From: Rubritalea squalenifaciens DSM 18772
GTDB taxonomy: Bacteria > Verrucomicrobiota > Verrucomicrobiia > Verrucomicrobiales > Akkermansiaceae
Length of the DNA: 64,000 bases
NCBI RefSeq assembly: GCF_900141815.1
Contig: NZ_FQYR01000003.1
Location: forward strand, 186,001 to 250,000
Reading direction: 5' to 3'
The notes under the pieces were generated by a model. It was not told the DNA's origin and did no database searches. It worked only from the letters and a program-made list of their open reading frames with translations. Shown piece after piece: positions 26,323 to 34,710 of this stretch. Every line of letters begins with the position of its first letter. Positions within the stretch are counted from its first letter, which is position 1. A program made the translations under genes and the position numbers.

Positions 26323-27480
26323 TTACTTGGCTGAGAAGTTTTCGATCATCTCAGCGAATTCGTCGAAGAAGTACTTCGCGTCGTTCGGTCCGGGAGCTGC
26401 TTCAGGGTGATACTGTACGGAGAAGGCTGGATAAGTCTTGTGACGGAAGCCTTCAACCGTGTCGTCGTTGAGGTTGATGTGGGTGATTTCCACGTCGTCC
26501 GGCAGGCTGTCTGGGTCAGTAGCAAAGCCGTGGTTCTGAGCGGTAATGGAAATCTTGCCGGTTCGGAGATCCTTGACCGGTTGGTTGCCGCCACGGTGGC
26601 CGAACTTCAGTTTGTAGGTCGTGCCGCCGAAGGCGTGGGTGAGGATCTGGTGGCCGAGGCAAATGCCAAAGATTGGCTTCTTGCCGAGGAGCTTCTTCAC
26701 CTCTGCGTGAATGTAATCGAGAGCGGCCGGGTCGCCTGGGCCGTTGGAGAGGAAGATTCCGTCCGGGTTAAGAGCGAGCACTTCTTCAGCGGTGGCGCGG
26801 GAGTTGACGACTTCGATGTCGAAGCCTGCCTGGCGCATGCTGCGGAGAATGTTGTATTTGATACCAAAGTCGAATGCTACCAGCTTGTATTTTGCCTCAG
26901 GAAGTTCTTCGTAGTAGCCCTCGCGGTCTTGAGATGGGCTAGGGATATTCCAGAGGCGTGATTCTTTGTCCCAGTGGTAGTTGGACTCGGTGGAGACTTC
27001 TTTCACAAAGTCTGAGCCTTCCATTGGTGGGGCATCATTGGCAGCTTTGACTGCTTCTTCGGCTGAAAGCTCTGTGGAGATACAGCAGCGCATGGCGCCT
27101 GCTGTACGCAGGTGCTTGGTGAGCGCGCGAGTGTCTACACCCTCGATACCGATGATTTGGTGCTCTGCAAAATACTCTGGGAGTGTCTGGCGTGATCGGA
27201 AGTTGGAGGCGATTGGTGAAAGTTCACCGATGACCAGACCTCGGACATGAGGAGAGGAGGACTCGGCGTCCTCAGGATTAACTCCGTAGTTGCCGATCAG
27301 TGGGTAGGTCATTGTAACTACCTGACCACGATAGGATGGATCGGTGATGATCTCCTGGTATCCGGTCATGGAGGTATTGAAGCAGATCTCCCCGGTTGTG
27401 GTTCCGGTGTGTCCAAATGCTTCACCTTCAAAGGTTCGGCCGTCTTCTAATGCGAGTATGGCTTTGGTAGTAGCTTTCAT
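26323..27480 (-). CDS. carA: Carbamoyl-phosphate synthase small (glutaminase) subunit
   Basis: 385 residues. The N-terminal CarA domain shows ALEDGRTFEGEAFG, FNTSMTGYQEIITDPSY and IEGVDTRALTKHLR. The class I glutamine amidotransferase domain (about 190-380) has the nucleophile in FGICLGHQILTHAFGG, and the His/Glu pair in VQYHPEAAPGP. It releases ammonia from glutamine for the large subunit CarB, which is not in this window, to make carbamoyl phosphate for arginine and pyrimidines. The gene is separated from the coiled-coil pair upstream by about 140 bases with a likely terminator. Confidence 0.97.
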   Translation of the reverse strand: MKATTKAILALEDGRTFEGEAFGHTGTTTGEICFNTSMTGYQEIITDPSYRGQVVTMTYPLIGNYGVNPEDAESSSPHVRGLVIGELSPIASNFRSRQTLPEYFAEHQIIGIEGVDTRALTKHLRTAGAMRCCISTELSAEEAVKAANDAPPMEGSDFVKEVSTESNYHWDKESRLWNIPSPSQDREGYYEELPEAKYKLVAFDFGIKYNILRSMRQAGFDIEVVNSRATAEEVLALNPDGIFLSNGPGDPAALDYIHAEVKKLLGKKPIFGICLGHQILTHAFGGTTYKLKFGHRGGNQPVKDLRTGKISITAQNHGFATDPDSLPDDVEITHINLNDDTVEGFRHKTYPAFSVQYHPEAAPGPNDAKYFFDEFAEMIENFSAK

Positions 27481-27555
27481 AGGCGCCGTAGCGGGCGCAG
27501 GTTAGGGATGCTTACTTGTGTGTGCAAGCGGGAAAAGGTACGATTTTAAGTCAGT

Positions 27556-27589
27556 AAAAAAGAAGCCCCAAAAATCAAAGCTTTTAGGG
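27556..27589 (-). terminator. Probable terminator after the coiled-coil anchor pair
   Basis: On the minus strand an imperfect stem (CCCTAAAA with TTTTTGGGG) is followed by CTTC and six T residues, 34 bases after the stop of the 111-residue protein. The stem is weak but the T-run is good. Confidence 0.4.
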
Positions 27590-27622
27590 TTGTTTCTGAC
27601 TTAATTTCAGTAGGTTGGGTTC

Positions 27623-27958
27623 CTAGAGGGCGCTGCTGATTTCCTTATAAATCCACAGGGAAACGAAAATGATCGCTGCCGCAAGCATGATGAAGAGCAC
27701 TGCACTGCGTGCTTGGTGTCTGCGCTCATTGCGAATCTCGCCTTTAGTGAGGCGATCAATAAAGTCTTTTTCCCGCTGCATGTGTGCCAGTTCGTCTGGC
27801 GCGGGCAAGGTTTGCATGCGTTCCTCTTCTTCGCGCTGAAGCTTCTCCGGGGCTTCTTTGATGAAGCCCTGGATTTCCTCGATCTTGGCCCTGAGCTCAG
27901 CTTCCTGGCGGGCGTATTCCTCGAGTTCTTCTTGCTTGGATGATTTACGAAACGGCAT
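27623..27958 (-). CDS. Small coiled-coil protein with C-terminal membrane anchor
   Basis: 111 residues. A long acidic/basic helix (about 6-75: KQEELEEYARQEAELRAKIEEI onwards) is likely a coiled coil, followed by a single C-terminal hydrophobic helix (about 87-105, VLFIMLAAAIIFVSLWIY). The bulk would face the cytoplasm, tail-anchored. It is 9 bases downstream of another protein of the same design, so the two may form a membrane-bound coiled-coil complex. No family recognised. Confidence 0.65.
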   Translation of the reverse strand: MPFRKSSKQEELEEYARQEAELRAKIEEIQGFIKEAPEKLQREEEERMQTLPAPDELAHMQREKDFIDRLTKGEIRNERRHQARSAVLFIMLAAAIIFVSLWIYKEISSAL

Positions 27959-27967
27959 GGGGAAGTG

Positions 27968-28603
27968 TTACTTCATCCAGTACGCGGCAAGTGCCAAAAG
28001 TCCAAGAATAATTAGAGGCAAGTTGAATGCCAGACCTTGTTTGAAGGAGGCGCCAAATTCGCTTGATCCTGAGGAAGAGATGGAAGTTTTCTTTTTGGCG
28101 GAGAATACACCTGCGCGGCGGCTGCCGGCAAAATGCTGCATCGCTTCTTCGTACTCGTCCTCGGCGTGGTCGAGCATGGAGATCGCACGGTCCAGCTGGT
28201 TCTTGAGTTCTTCGCGGGTCCAGTTGTTGGGGCTGATCTCATCGATCTTCTTTTGATGCTCGGCAAAGCATTGACGAGTCTGCTCCAGATCCTGCATCTC
28301 CTGGCGCATTTCGAAGAGCTCGCGGTCGATGGCGGTCAGGGCAGAGGTAAGTCTATCGCTGATATCATTCTGGCCGTGGATGAACTCTTCTTTGCGCTCA
28401 TTGAGCTCTTGGAGTTCGAGCTTCTGACGCTCGATTGACTCTTGCTGCTGGCGCAGTTTCTCGAGTTCGATCTGGGCGGCATGGAGTTTGCCTTCGAAAT
28501 CTTCGGAAAGCGGAGACTGGCCAGATGCGGAATCGGTGCGCATCTCCATTTGTGTCTCGGCGATTTTCAATCGTTGGGGGCGTGTTTCCGTGAGTCTGGA
28601 CAT
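27968..28603 (-). CDS. Coiled-coil protein with C-terminal membrane anchor
   Basis: 211 residues. Residues about 35-155 are a continuous, Glu/Gln/Leu-rich coiled coil (KLHAAQIELEKLRQQQES onwards), interrupted by SPNNW near 128. A Ser/Gly-rich linker leads to one hydrophobic C-terminal helix (about 192-209, LPLIILGLLALAAYWM). No signal peptide, so it is probably tail-anchored with the coil in the cytoplasm. It is the first gene of a two-gene unit with the similar 111-residue protein. Function unknown. Confidence 0.7.
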   Translation of the reverse strand: MSRLTETRPQRLKIAETQMEMRTDSASGQSPLSEDFEGKLHAAQIELEKLRQQQESIERQKLELQELNERKEEFIHGQNDISDRLTSALTAIDRELFEMRQEMQDLEQTRQCFAEHQKKIDEISPNNWTREELKNQLDRAISMLDHAEDEYEEAMQHFAGSRRAGVFSAKKKTSISSSGSSEFGASFKQGLAFNLPLIILGLLALAAYWMK

Positions 28604-28851
28604 ATTGGGAAAAGGTTATACTGCTGCTAGGAGAAAATATATCAGCAAGTATAGGGGTTTGGCCAGCGAATATTTAATTTTTCTTGACTATTTTTTGGAG
28701 GTAGAATGCAGTCAGAGAATCGGGAGCTTGTCTAGTGATGGTGAGTTGCTAGAAAATTATGTTAGAGTGAGTTCTGGATAGAGTCAGGAAAGTGGCGTAA
28801 TTTTTTGTGATCGCTTCTTGCGGAAAGGCGTTAGTAGCTTAGTTTTGATAC

Positions 28852-30042
28852 ATGTTGCTACCTGATTACCTTCATGAAGACGTGATGTTAAATCCCGAGA
28901 CTCGCAAGTTTCCAGAGTTCTCCGTGGTGAAGCTGATGAACACGGTATTTGAGCCTACTCAGGGCTGTAAGGTTTGTATCTTAACGGATTTTGATGAGCC
29001 TCAGAAGTGGATGAAGGGATTTGCCTTCTTGGAAAACGAGGAGTTTAGCGTCCAGCGTAAAGCTTATGAAGAGTTCTACGAGGCTTTCAAGAATGGAGCG
29101 ATGGAGGAACTGGGAATGACCGGGGGTGAGATGTATGCTTATTACTGCACCCATGGCTCTAACTTGGATCTTCGAGACGAGGTGTTCGATGTGGAGGGGA
29201 ATCAGCTGTCCTTGGACAAAGATATCTACTCTAACTACGATATCGTCCTCTGTATCTCCACCTGGAGTGCAACTGCTCCACTCACAGCCAAGTGCAAGGA
29301 ATTTGGGTTCCGAGGAGCCACGATGCACGGGATGAATGATGTGATTTTGTCCTCAGGCTTGGCGGTGGATTATAATGAAGTTTCCGCCGATGCGGAGAAA
29401 ATCCGCCTGGCGATGACTAAGGCTGACTCTATCGAGATTGATTTTACCCTAGAAGATGGCCGTGTATTGACCGCATGGCTTGGACTTGGTCAGCAAGAGG
29501 CGCAGAAGTCCCACGGCCTTTGCAAGGGGAAGACGCCAGATGTGGCTAACCTGCCAGCTGGAGAGATTTACTATGTGCCGGAGGATGCCCACGGCGAGTT
29601 CCCAATGAAGTACGAAGACGGTACTCTTGGAGTTTTGACGGTGAAAGACCGCAATATCATCAAGTCCACACTGATCGAGGGGGATCAGGCGACGATTGAT
29701 GCCCACAACGAACGCCTTAAGGATGACCCTATGACTGGAACACTGGGCGAACTTGGTTTTGGGACTCAGGTCTTGCCCGTCTCAGGCCAAGATATCCAAG
29801 ATGAGAAGGTGCTCGGTACTTGTCATTTAGCCACTGGACGAGACGATCATTTGGGCGGTGACATTGTGCCAGAGATGTTCAAGAAGCATGAGAATAGCAC
29901 TCATGACGATATACTCTTTGCTCCGCACAAGACGCCGAATTTTGACATCAGCGAAGTGCGAATGAAACGCGGAGATCAGGAAGAGGTGATTATTCAGCAT
30001 TTCCGTCCAAGTGCGTACATTATGAATGCCCTGACCAAGTAG
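28852..30042 (+). CDS. M29 aminopeptidase-like protein
   Basis: 396 residues, cytoplasmic, no signal. The C-terminal half has sequence typical of the M29/AmpS and NicX-like metallohydrolases: ELGFGTQVLPVSGQDIQDEK, then LGTCHLATGRDDHLGGD, with the acidic and histidine residues that bind two metals in that group; YCTHGSNLDLRDEV in the middle resembles the family's substrate-binding part. M29 enzymes remove N-terminal residues; NicX relatives open pyridine rings. I cannot separate these, and the N-terminal 120 residues are not typical. Monocistronic, with its own terminator. Confidence 0.55.
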   Translation: MLLPDYLHEDVMLNPETRKFPEFSVVKLMNTVFEPTQGCKVCILTDFDEPQKWMKGFAFLENEEFSVQRKAYEEFYEAFKNGAMEELGMTGGEMYAYYCTHGSNLDLRDEVFDVEGNQLSLDKDIYSNYDIVLCISTWSATAPLTAKCKEFGFRGATMHGMNDVILSSGLAVDYNEVSADAEKIRLAMTKADSIEIDFTLEDGRVLTAWLGLGQQEAQKSHGLCKGKTPDVANLPAGEIYYVPEDAHGEFPMKYEDGTLGVLTVKDRNIIKSTLIEGDQATIDAHNERLKDDPMTGTLGELGFGTQVLPVSGQDIQDEKVLGTCHLATGRDDHLGGDIVPEMFKKHENSTHDDILFAPHKTPNFDISEVRMKRGDQEEVIIQHFRPSAYIMNALTK

Positions 30043-30066
30043 AGGGTCTGTAGCATCAGTTTTTAG

Positions 30067-30101
30067 AAAGGGCTTCGGGTTTTGGACTCGGAGCCCTTTT
30101 T
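30067..30101 (+). terminator. Rho-independent terminator after the M29-like gene
   Basis: AAAGGGCT-T-CG pairs with CG-G-AGCCCTTT around a 13-base loop, ending in T5, 25 bases after the stop. Confidence 0.85.
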
Positions 30102-30212
30102 GTATTCGGGGAGCAGATTGCTAGAACTGAGGATTCTGATAGTTCATGCTTTTCTGAGAGCTGTAAGTCTGTTTATTATAATGCGCTAGGTCTGTTTTGT
30201 AGCGGATGTATT

Positions 30213-31823
30213 ATGCTGAAATCAGGAAAGAACATCATCCAGCTCGTTATCGCTCTCGCTGTGTTGTCAGTGTTTGTGCTCTTTGTCTTGTCCAATGAGG
30301 AAAGGTTTCAGCGAAATGGTGAGAAGGATACGGAGAGTTACGGTCAGCAGCTGGCCCCATATTTGTGGGACGTGAACGTCGAGACGGCCCAGGAGTATGT
30401 AGAAGCGGTTGGGAAGCAGAACAACTTTCATTACGTCGAGGTGCATCACAGTGACGGGGAGCTCTTTGTGAAGAATGCAATGGTCGAAGCCGACGAGGGG
30501 CTAGATGGTTTGATGAGGGCCATGGGCTTGATGCGTGAGAGCCATTTCCTGAGTCCCATAGAGTATCAGGGGAGAGAGATCGGAGTGATCAAGACAGCCC
30601 GCGATAACAAGAATATCTACACCTATATGTACATGCTGCCGGTCGCAGTACTTCTTTTCACGGTCATTCTGCTGTTCAGAACTTTGGTGAAAGACAGGAA
30701 CATGAGGACGGATATGGAGCTCGATCTGAACGAGAGTAGGCATCGGCTCCATGCGGTGATGGCCGGTACCCCGGTGATCGTTTTTTCAATGGATCAGAGT
30801 GGTGTCTTTCTCAAATGTGATGGCAAAGGGCTGTCCAAAATCGGGCATGAAAGCAGTCAGTTCACCGGCAAATCCGTTGAAGAGTGCCAAGGTGAGCTAC
30901 CTATTACCCTGGAGGATTTTAAGAAAGCCATGGACGGAAAGATTTTTTCCCGGGTGCGTAAAGCTGGCAGCCATTCCTTTGAGACGTGTTACTTCCCGCT
31001 CATGCGCGAGGAGCGCCAGATTGGAGTCACTGGTGTATCTACGGATATCACCACGATACTGGATGCGGTTGCTCAACTGAGAGAGAAGGATAGTGAGCTG
31101 GATCAGGAAATGCAGTTGGCGAGGGAGGCCCACCAGTCGATCATGTCAACTGAGGTTCCTAGTGTAGACGGCTTGGAGATTGGGATGCTATTCAGGCCTT
31201 CACTGGCTGTGGGGGGAGATGTGGTGCGTTTTCACACAGGGGGGGGAAGTTCCATTGGGGTGACTATCTGCGATATTCGCGGTCATGGGGTGGCGGCTGC
31301 TTTGGTGTCCGCCGCATTTATTTATAAGCTGGATGAATTGCTAGGGGACTACCGTGACGATTTTGGAGCGCTGTATACTGAGCTGAACCAGCATGTGAAC
31401 CGTTATTTTCCTGCTGACCGTTATGCGGCGGCTGCCACCGTGAGGGTGGATGTGGAGGCAAAACAATTGCATTACGTCACTGGATCCAAGGAGCCTGTGG
31501 TTCTGATTCGAGCCAATGGCAAGGTGGAGCGTTTACTGGAGCCAACCTCGGTCTTGGGCAGTGTCATGAATAGCGACTATGAAGAGAAATGTGTCTCTCT
31601 GGAATCCGGAGATCACATCCTGCTCTATACTGACGGGCTTTACGATGTGCAGGATGCGCAGGGCTTGGAGCTGAACCGTCAACAAATGATCAAGTGGGTG
31701 CAGGCTGGATTAGGAGCAGAGCCTCAGGAGGTGGTGGATCAAGTCTATCGCAGGGCGGCTGAGTTTTCGGTGAATGGTAAGTTCCGCGACGATGTGGCGG
31801 CGGTTTTAATCAAAATTCAATAA
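30213..31823 (+). CDS. Membrane-bound PAS-SpoIIE/RsbU-type protein phosphatase
   Basis: 536 residues. One membrane helix at about 7-27, a periplasmic sensor part of about 105 residues, a second helix at about 136-158 (LPVAVLLFTVILLF), a PAS domain at about 170-290 (RLHAVMAGTPVIVFSMDQSG), and a PP2C-type SpoIIE domain from about 310 (GLEIGMLFRPSLAVGGDVV; TICDIRGHGVAAALVSA; ILLYTDGLYDV; FRDDVAAVLIK) with the metal-binding aspartates. Such proteins dephosphorylate anti-sigma antagonists or similar partners in response to a signal. The next gene, 4 bases downstream, encodes a periplasmic solute-binding protein, so the signal may be a bound ligand. Confidence 0.88.
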   Translation: MLKSGKNIIQLVIALAVLSVFVLFVLSNEERFQRNGEKDTESYGQQLAPYLWDVNVETAQEYVEAVGKQNNFHYVEVHHSDGELFVKNAMVEADEGLDGLMRAMGLMRESHFLSPIEYQGREIGVIKTARDNKNIYTYMYMLPVAVLLFTVILLFRTLVKDRNMRTDMELDLNESRHRLHAVMAGTPVIVFSMDQSGVFLKCDGKGLSKIGHESSQFTGKSVEECQGELPITLEDFKKAMDGKIFSRVRKAGSHSFETCYFPLMREERQIGVTGVSTDITTILDAVAQLREKDSELDQEMQLAREAHQSIMSTEVPSVDGLEIGMLFRPSLAVGGDVVRFHTGGGSSIGVTICDIRGHGVAAALVSAAFIYKLDELLGDYRDDFGALYTELNQHVNRYFPADRYAAAATVRVDVEAKQLHYVTGSKEPVVLIRANGKVERLLEPTSVLGSVMNSDYEEKCVSLESGDHILLYTDGLYDVQDAQGLELNRQQMIKWVQAGLGAEPQEVVDQVYRRAAEFSVNGKFRDDVAAVLIKIQ

Positions 31824-31827
31824 GTCG

Positions 31828-32610
31828 ATGAGGAGTTATGTTAAGGCAGAGAGGCTGGCAGGCCGGGTTTCATGGTCCTTCCTGTTTGTCATTTTGCTGG
31901 GCATGTGCCTGCGTGTTTCAGCCAAGGAAATCAAGATGGTGACGGTGGATTGGGCTCCATACTATTCACAGTCATTACCTCAAAAAGGCGTGATTTCTGA
32001 AATCGTGGATGAGGCCTTCAAGCGGGTAGGCCATACCACGCAGCTAGAGTTTCTTCCCTGGGAACGGGCGATGCGGTCAGCCCTGAGAGGGGACTACGAT
32101 GTTTTGATGGGGGCCTACTATTCTGAAATGCGTGAAGTGAAGCTGGAGTACAGCGACCCTATGTATGAGGTCGAGGTGGGGATCATTGCCCGCAAAGATC
32201 TGGAGGTGACCCATTACAAGAAGCTGGAAGATCTGACTTCGTATCGTTTTGGTATCGGGCTGGGTTGGGTAAATAGTCCGGAATTCGATACGGCCCATTT
32301 CTTGAGGAAGGAGGCGGTGTCTCGGCCGATCCTCAATCTCCGTAAAATGGAGAAGAGGCACATTGATATGACGGTCATGTCTACCAAGGTCTTTGAGTAT
32401 GAGCTGGCTCAGTCAGAGCTTGAGGGAAAGCTGGAGACCGTGGTGCTTCAGCCTCTGCTGGCCAAGAATCCTCTCTATGTCTGCGTGCCGCGAATCCACC
32501 CCAAATCCCACTCCATCATTGCTGATTTTAACCGAGGATTGAGGCTGCTCAAAAAAGATGGAAGCTATGCAAAAATACTTAAGAAACATGGGTTTGATAC
32601 TGAGCATTAA
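31828..32610 (+). CDS. Periplasmic solute-binding protein (SBP family 3-like)
   Basis: 260 residues with a long signal peptide (about 1-35, ending RVSA). The mature part begins KEIKMVTVDWAPYYSQSLPQ and has the two-lobe family 3 pattern: GVISEIVDEAFKRVGH, LEFLPWERAMRSALRGDYDVLMGAYYSEMR, later NRGLRLLKKDGSYAKILKKHG. Such proteins bind amino acids or similar small ligands. No ABC permease genes are nearby; instead it follows the PAS-SpoIIE phosphatase by 4 bases, so it is more likely a sensor partner than a transport component. That link is inference from adjacency. Confidence 0.85.
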   Translation: MRSYVKAERLAGRVSWSFLFVILLGMCLRVSAKEIKMVTVDWAPYYSQSLPQKGVISEIVDEAFKRVGHTTQLEFLPWERAMRSALRGDYDVLMGAYYSEMREVKLEYSDPMYEVEVGIIARKDLEVTHYKKLEDLTSYRFGIGLGWVNSPEFDTAHFLRKEAVSRPILNLRKMEKRHIDMTVMSTKVFEYELAQSELEGKLETVVLQPLLAKNPLYVCVPRIHPKSHSIIADFNRGLRLLKKDGSYAKILKKHGFDTEH

Positions 32611-32663
32611 TAAATGATGGAAATTTAGACAGAATTCCTTAGCTATGCGCTTATATTTGCATC

Positions 32664-33512
32664 ATGCACATACCTGTATCAAAAATTATCATGTCCTTGG
32701 TTTTTGCGCTGAGCCTTCCACTCGTCGCGGAGCCACCTGTCATTGACGACCATAAGTTGACCTCGGATCTTGGTGACAAGATTGGGAAGCTGGTGGAAGA
32801 GGAAAAGACGACACCGGGCGAAGACCTCTTCAAGCAGCTGGAGCGTACCAAGGCAGATCTTCAACTCAAGCAACCGAGCACCCAGGAATGCAAAAACGTT
32901 TATTCCGAGTGTGTGGATGGAGTGGGAATCATCGCCTCTGTCTACAAGTGTGGTAAGTGCGATAAGTGGCACCGCTCCGCTTGTGCGACTTGCTGGACGC
33001 TGACTGAAGACGGAATCATGGTGACCAACTACCACGTGTTTAAAAACAAGGATCATTCTGGTTTCGGCGTGTTGAGTCGCGATGGTCGCGTCGCTCCCGT
33101 TGTAGAAGTGCTGGCCGCTGACAAAGAGACGGACATTGCGATCTTCCGAGTGAAGGGTGAGGGCTTCAAAGCCCTCAAGTTGGGTGACTCCGAGGAAGTT
33201 GGGAATGACGTGCATATCATTGCTCACCCGGACGGCCGTTTCTTCACCTACACCGCCGGCAATGTATCCCGATACTATCAGCCACGAGGTAAATCAAATA
33301 CCGTGTGGATGGCTGTGACTGCAGAGTTTGCCAAGGGCTCTAGTGGTGGTCCAGTTCTGGACTCGGAGGGGAATGTGGTGGGCATGGTGGCGAACACGCA
33401 GTCCATTTATTATCACGGAATGGAGAAGAATGGAGAAGGCAAAGGACCCTTCCAGATGGTGATTCGCAATTGCGTTCCTGTTAGTTCCATCCGCAAATTG
33501 ATCAAAGAATAG
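32664..33512 (+). CDS. Secreted trypsin-like serine protease with CxxC pairs
   Basis: 282 residues with a signal peptide (about 1-22). After an acidic N-terminal helix region come two CxxC pairs (CGKC 96-99, CATC 107-110), then an S1-type protease fold: His124 in TNYHVF, Asp157 in ETDIAIF and Ser227 in GSSGGPVLD complete a DegP-like catalytic triad. No PDZ domain follows, so it is shorter than DegP/HtrA. Located in the periplasm or outside. The cysteine pairs resemble a zinc ribbon or two disulfides just before the catalytic domain, which is unusual. The preceding gene is 53 bases away. Confidence 0.88.
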   Translation: MHIPVSKIIMSLVFALSLPLVAEPPVIDDHKLTSDLGDKIGKLVEEEKTTPGEDLFKQLERTKADLQLKQPSTQECKNVYSECVDGVGIIASVYKCGKCDKWHRSACATCWTLTEDGIMVTNYHVFKNKDHSGFGVLSRDGRVAPVVEVLAADKETDIAIFRVKGEGFKALKLGDSEEVGNDVHIIAHPDGRFFTYTAGNVSRYYQPRGKSNTVWMAVTAEFAKGSSGGPVLDSEGNVVGMVANTQSIYYHGMEKNGEGKGPFQMVIRNCVPVSSIRKLIKE

Positions 33513-33560
33513 GCATCTCTCTTTGACTTGGGCAGCTTCGCGGGGTAGTTCTGGGGCACT

Positions 33561-34283
33561 ATGGTGCAGGACTACGAATCTGAGAAGCTGCTGAATGAAT
33601 ACCTCCTCATGCATTACGGCACGCATGAGGAGCTGATGCCCTGGGGCGTGGGCAGTCTGGCAGCCCATGATTTTGTGAGCCGTACCGTGACGTATTTTTC
33701 GCCCAAGCCTGTTAGGCTAAGCCTAGATTTGGGTTGTGCGGTAGGGAAGACAAGCTTCCTGCTCAGCCAGAGTTCGCAGAAGGTGATCGGGATTGATTTT
33801 TCCCAGAACTTCATCGATGCGGCGAATGTCATGAAGGAGAAGGGAAGCATGCCTTTCCGTTATCAAGAGGAGGGGGATATTTACACCGAGTCTGTGGCTC
33901 GCCTGCCAGAGAATGTGATGCCAGAGCGAGTGAGCTTTGCGCAAGGGGATGCTCTTAATCTGCCGGAAGGCTTCAAAGGCTTTGACCGTGTCCATGCCTC
34001 AAACCTGCTGTGCCGCCTGCCTGATCCAGAGAAGCTGCTAGAGCGGCTACCCTCTCTGCTTGCAGATAGTGGCGAAGTGGTTTTTGCGACGCCATTTTCC
34101 TGGTTGGAGCAGTACACTCCCAAGGAAAAATGGCCACAAGGAGACAGCTGGGAATGGCTGAAGGGCATCATGGAGAAGAATTTTACGCTTATACAGGATG
34201 CGGACGAACCCTTCCTGATCCGTGAGCACGCCCGAAAGTTCCAGCTCGGTATTTCCAAGATCAGTGCCTGGAAGAAGAAGTGA
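33561..34283 (+). CDS. OvoA C-terminal-type methyltransferase (putative 4-mercaptohistidine N1-methyltransferase), stand-alone
   Basis: 240 residues. It starts YESEKLLNEYLLMHYG and has LSLDLGCAVGKTSFLLSQSSQKVIGIDFSQ, FDRVHASNLLCRLPDPEKLLERL, and a C-terminal LIREHARKFQLGISKISAW. From memory these lines match the methyltransferase module normally fused to the C-terminus of the ovothiol sulfoxide synthase OvoA. Here there is no FGE-sulfatase/DinB sulfoxide synthase part and none in the window, so it is either the second half of a split pathway or a relative with another thiol-imidazole substrate. Its stop codon abuts the stop of convergent csaA with no base between. Confidence 0.75.
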   Translation: MVQDYESEKLLNEYLLMHYGTHEELMPWGVGSLAAHDFVSRTVTYFSPKPVRLSLDLGCAVGKTSFLLSQSSQKVIGIDFSQNFIDAANVMKEKGSMPFRYQEEGDIYTESVARLPENVMPERVSFAQGDALNLPEGFKGFDRVHASNLLCRLPDPEKLLERLPSLLADSGEVVFATPFSWLEQYTPKEKWPQGDSWEWLKGIMEKNFTLIQDADEPFLIREHARKFQLGISKISAWKKK

Positions 34284-34634
34284 TCAGATAAGTCTCGCTC
34301 CGAGTGGTGCATCAGCATCTGGGGTGGTCAAGATGATGTGGCCATCCTCGTCAGCAAAGCCAGTGACGAGGCACTCAGACATGAATTTGCCGATCTGTTT
34401 CTTCGGGAAATTGACCACGGCGACGATGCGTTTGCCGATGAGCTTCTCCGGTGTGTAGTGATGGGTGATCTGGGCGCTGGACTTGCGCTCGCCAATCTCT
34501 GGTCCGAAGTCGATCCAGAGTTTGTAAGCTGGATTGCGGGCTTCGGGGTAAAGCTGGGCGTCGATGATCTTGCCCACTCTCATGTCTACCTTGGTGAAGT
34601 CCTGCCAGTTGATGGTCTCGTTCGATTCGGTCAT
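34284..34634 (-). CDS. csaA: CsaA-type tRNA-binding-domain protein
   Basis: 116 residues, single EMAP-II-like OB fold: INWQDFTKVDMRVGKIIDA, AYKLWIDFGPEIGERKSSAQITHHY, GKRIVAVVNFPKKQIGKFMSECLVTGF, and LTTPDADAPLGARL at the C-terminus. CsaA has been described as a small dimeric chaperone or export factor and as a tRNA binder. The length is slightly above the usual 107-110 because of a short N-terminal tail. It lies downstream of the peroxiredoxin gene on the same strand but behind a strong terminator. Confidence 0.93.
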   Translation of the reverse strand: MTESNETINWQDFTKVDMRVGKIIDAQLYPEARNPAYKLWIDFGPEIGERKSSAQITHHYTPEKLIGKRIVAVVNFPKKQIGKFMSECLVTGFADEDGHIILTTPDADAPLGARLI

Positions 34635-34650
34635 GCGGCCAATGGAGCAT

Positions 34651-34683
34651 AAAAAAAGCCCACGCGCCAGTGGCGCATGGGCT
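34651..34683 (-). terminator. Rho-independent terminator after the peroxiredoxin gene
   Basis: On the minus strand AGCCCATGCGCC pairs with GGCGCGTGGGCT (one mismatch) and is followed by seven T. It lies 27 bases past the peroxiredoxin stop and just before csaA. Confidence 0.9.
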
Positions 34684-34710
34684 GAAAGTGATTTCGGAAT
34701 TTCCGGCTAC

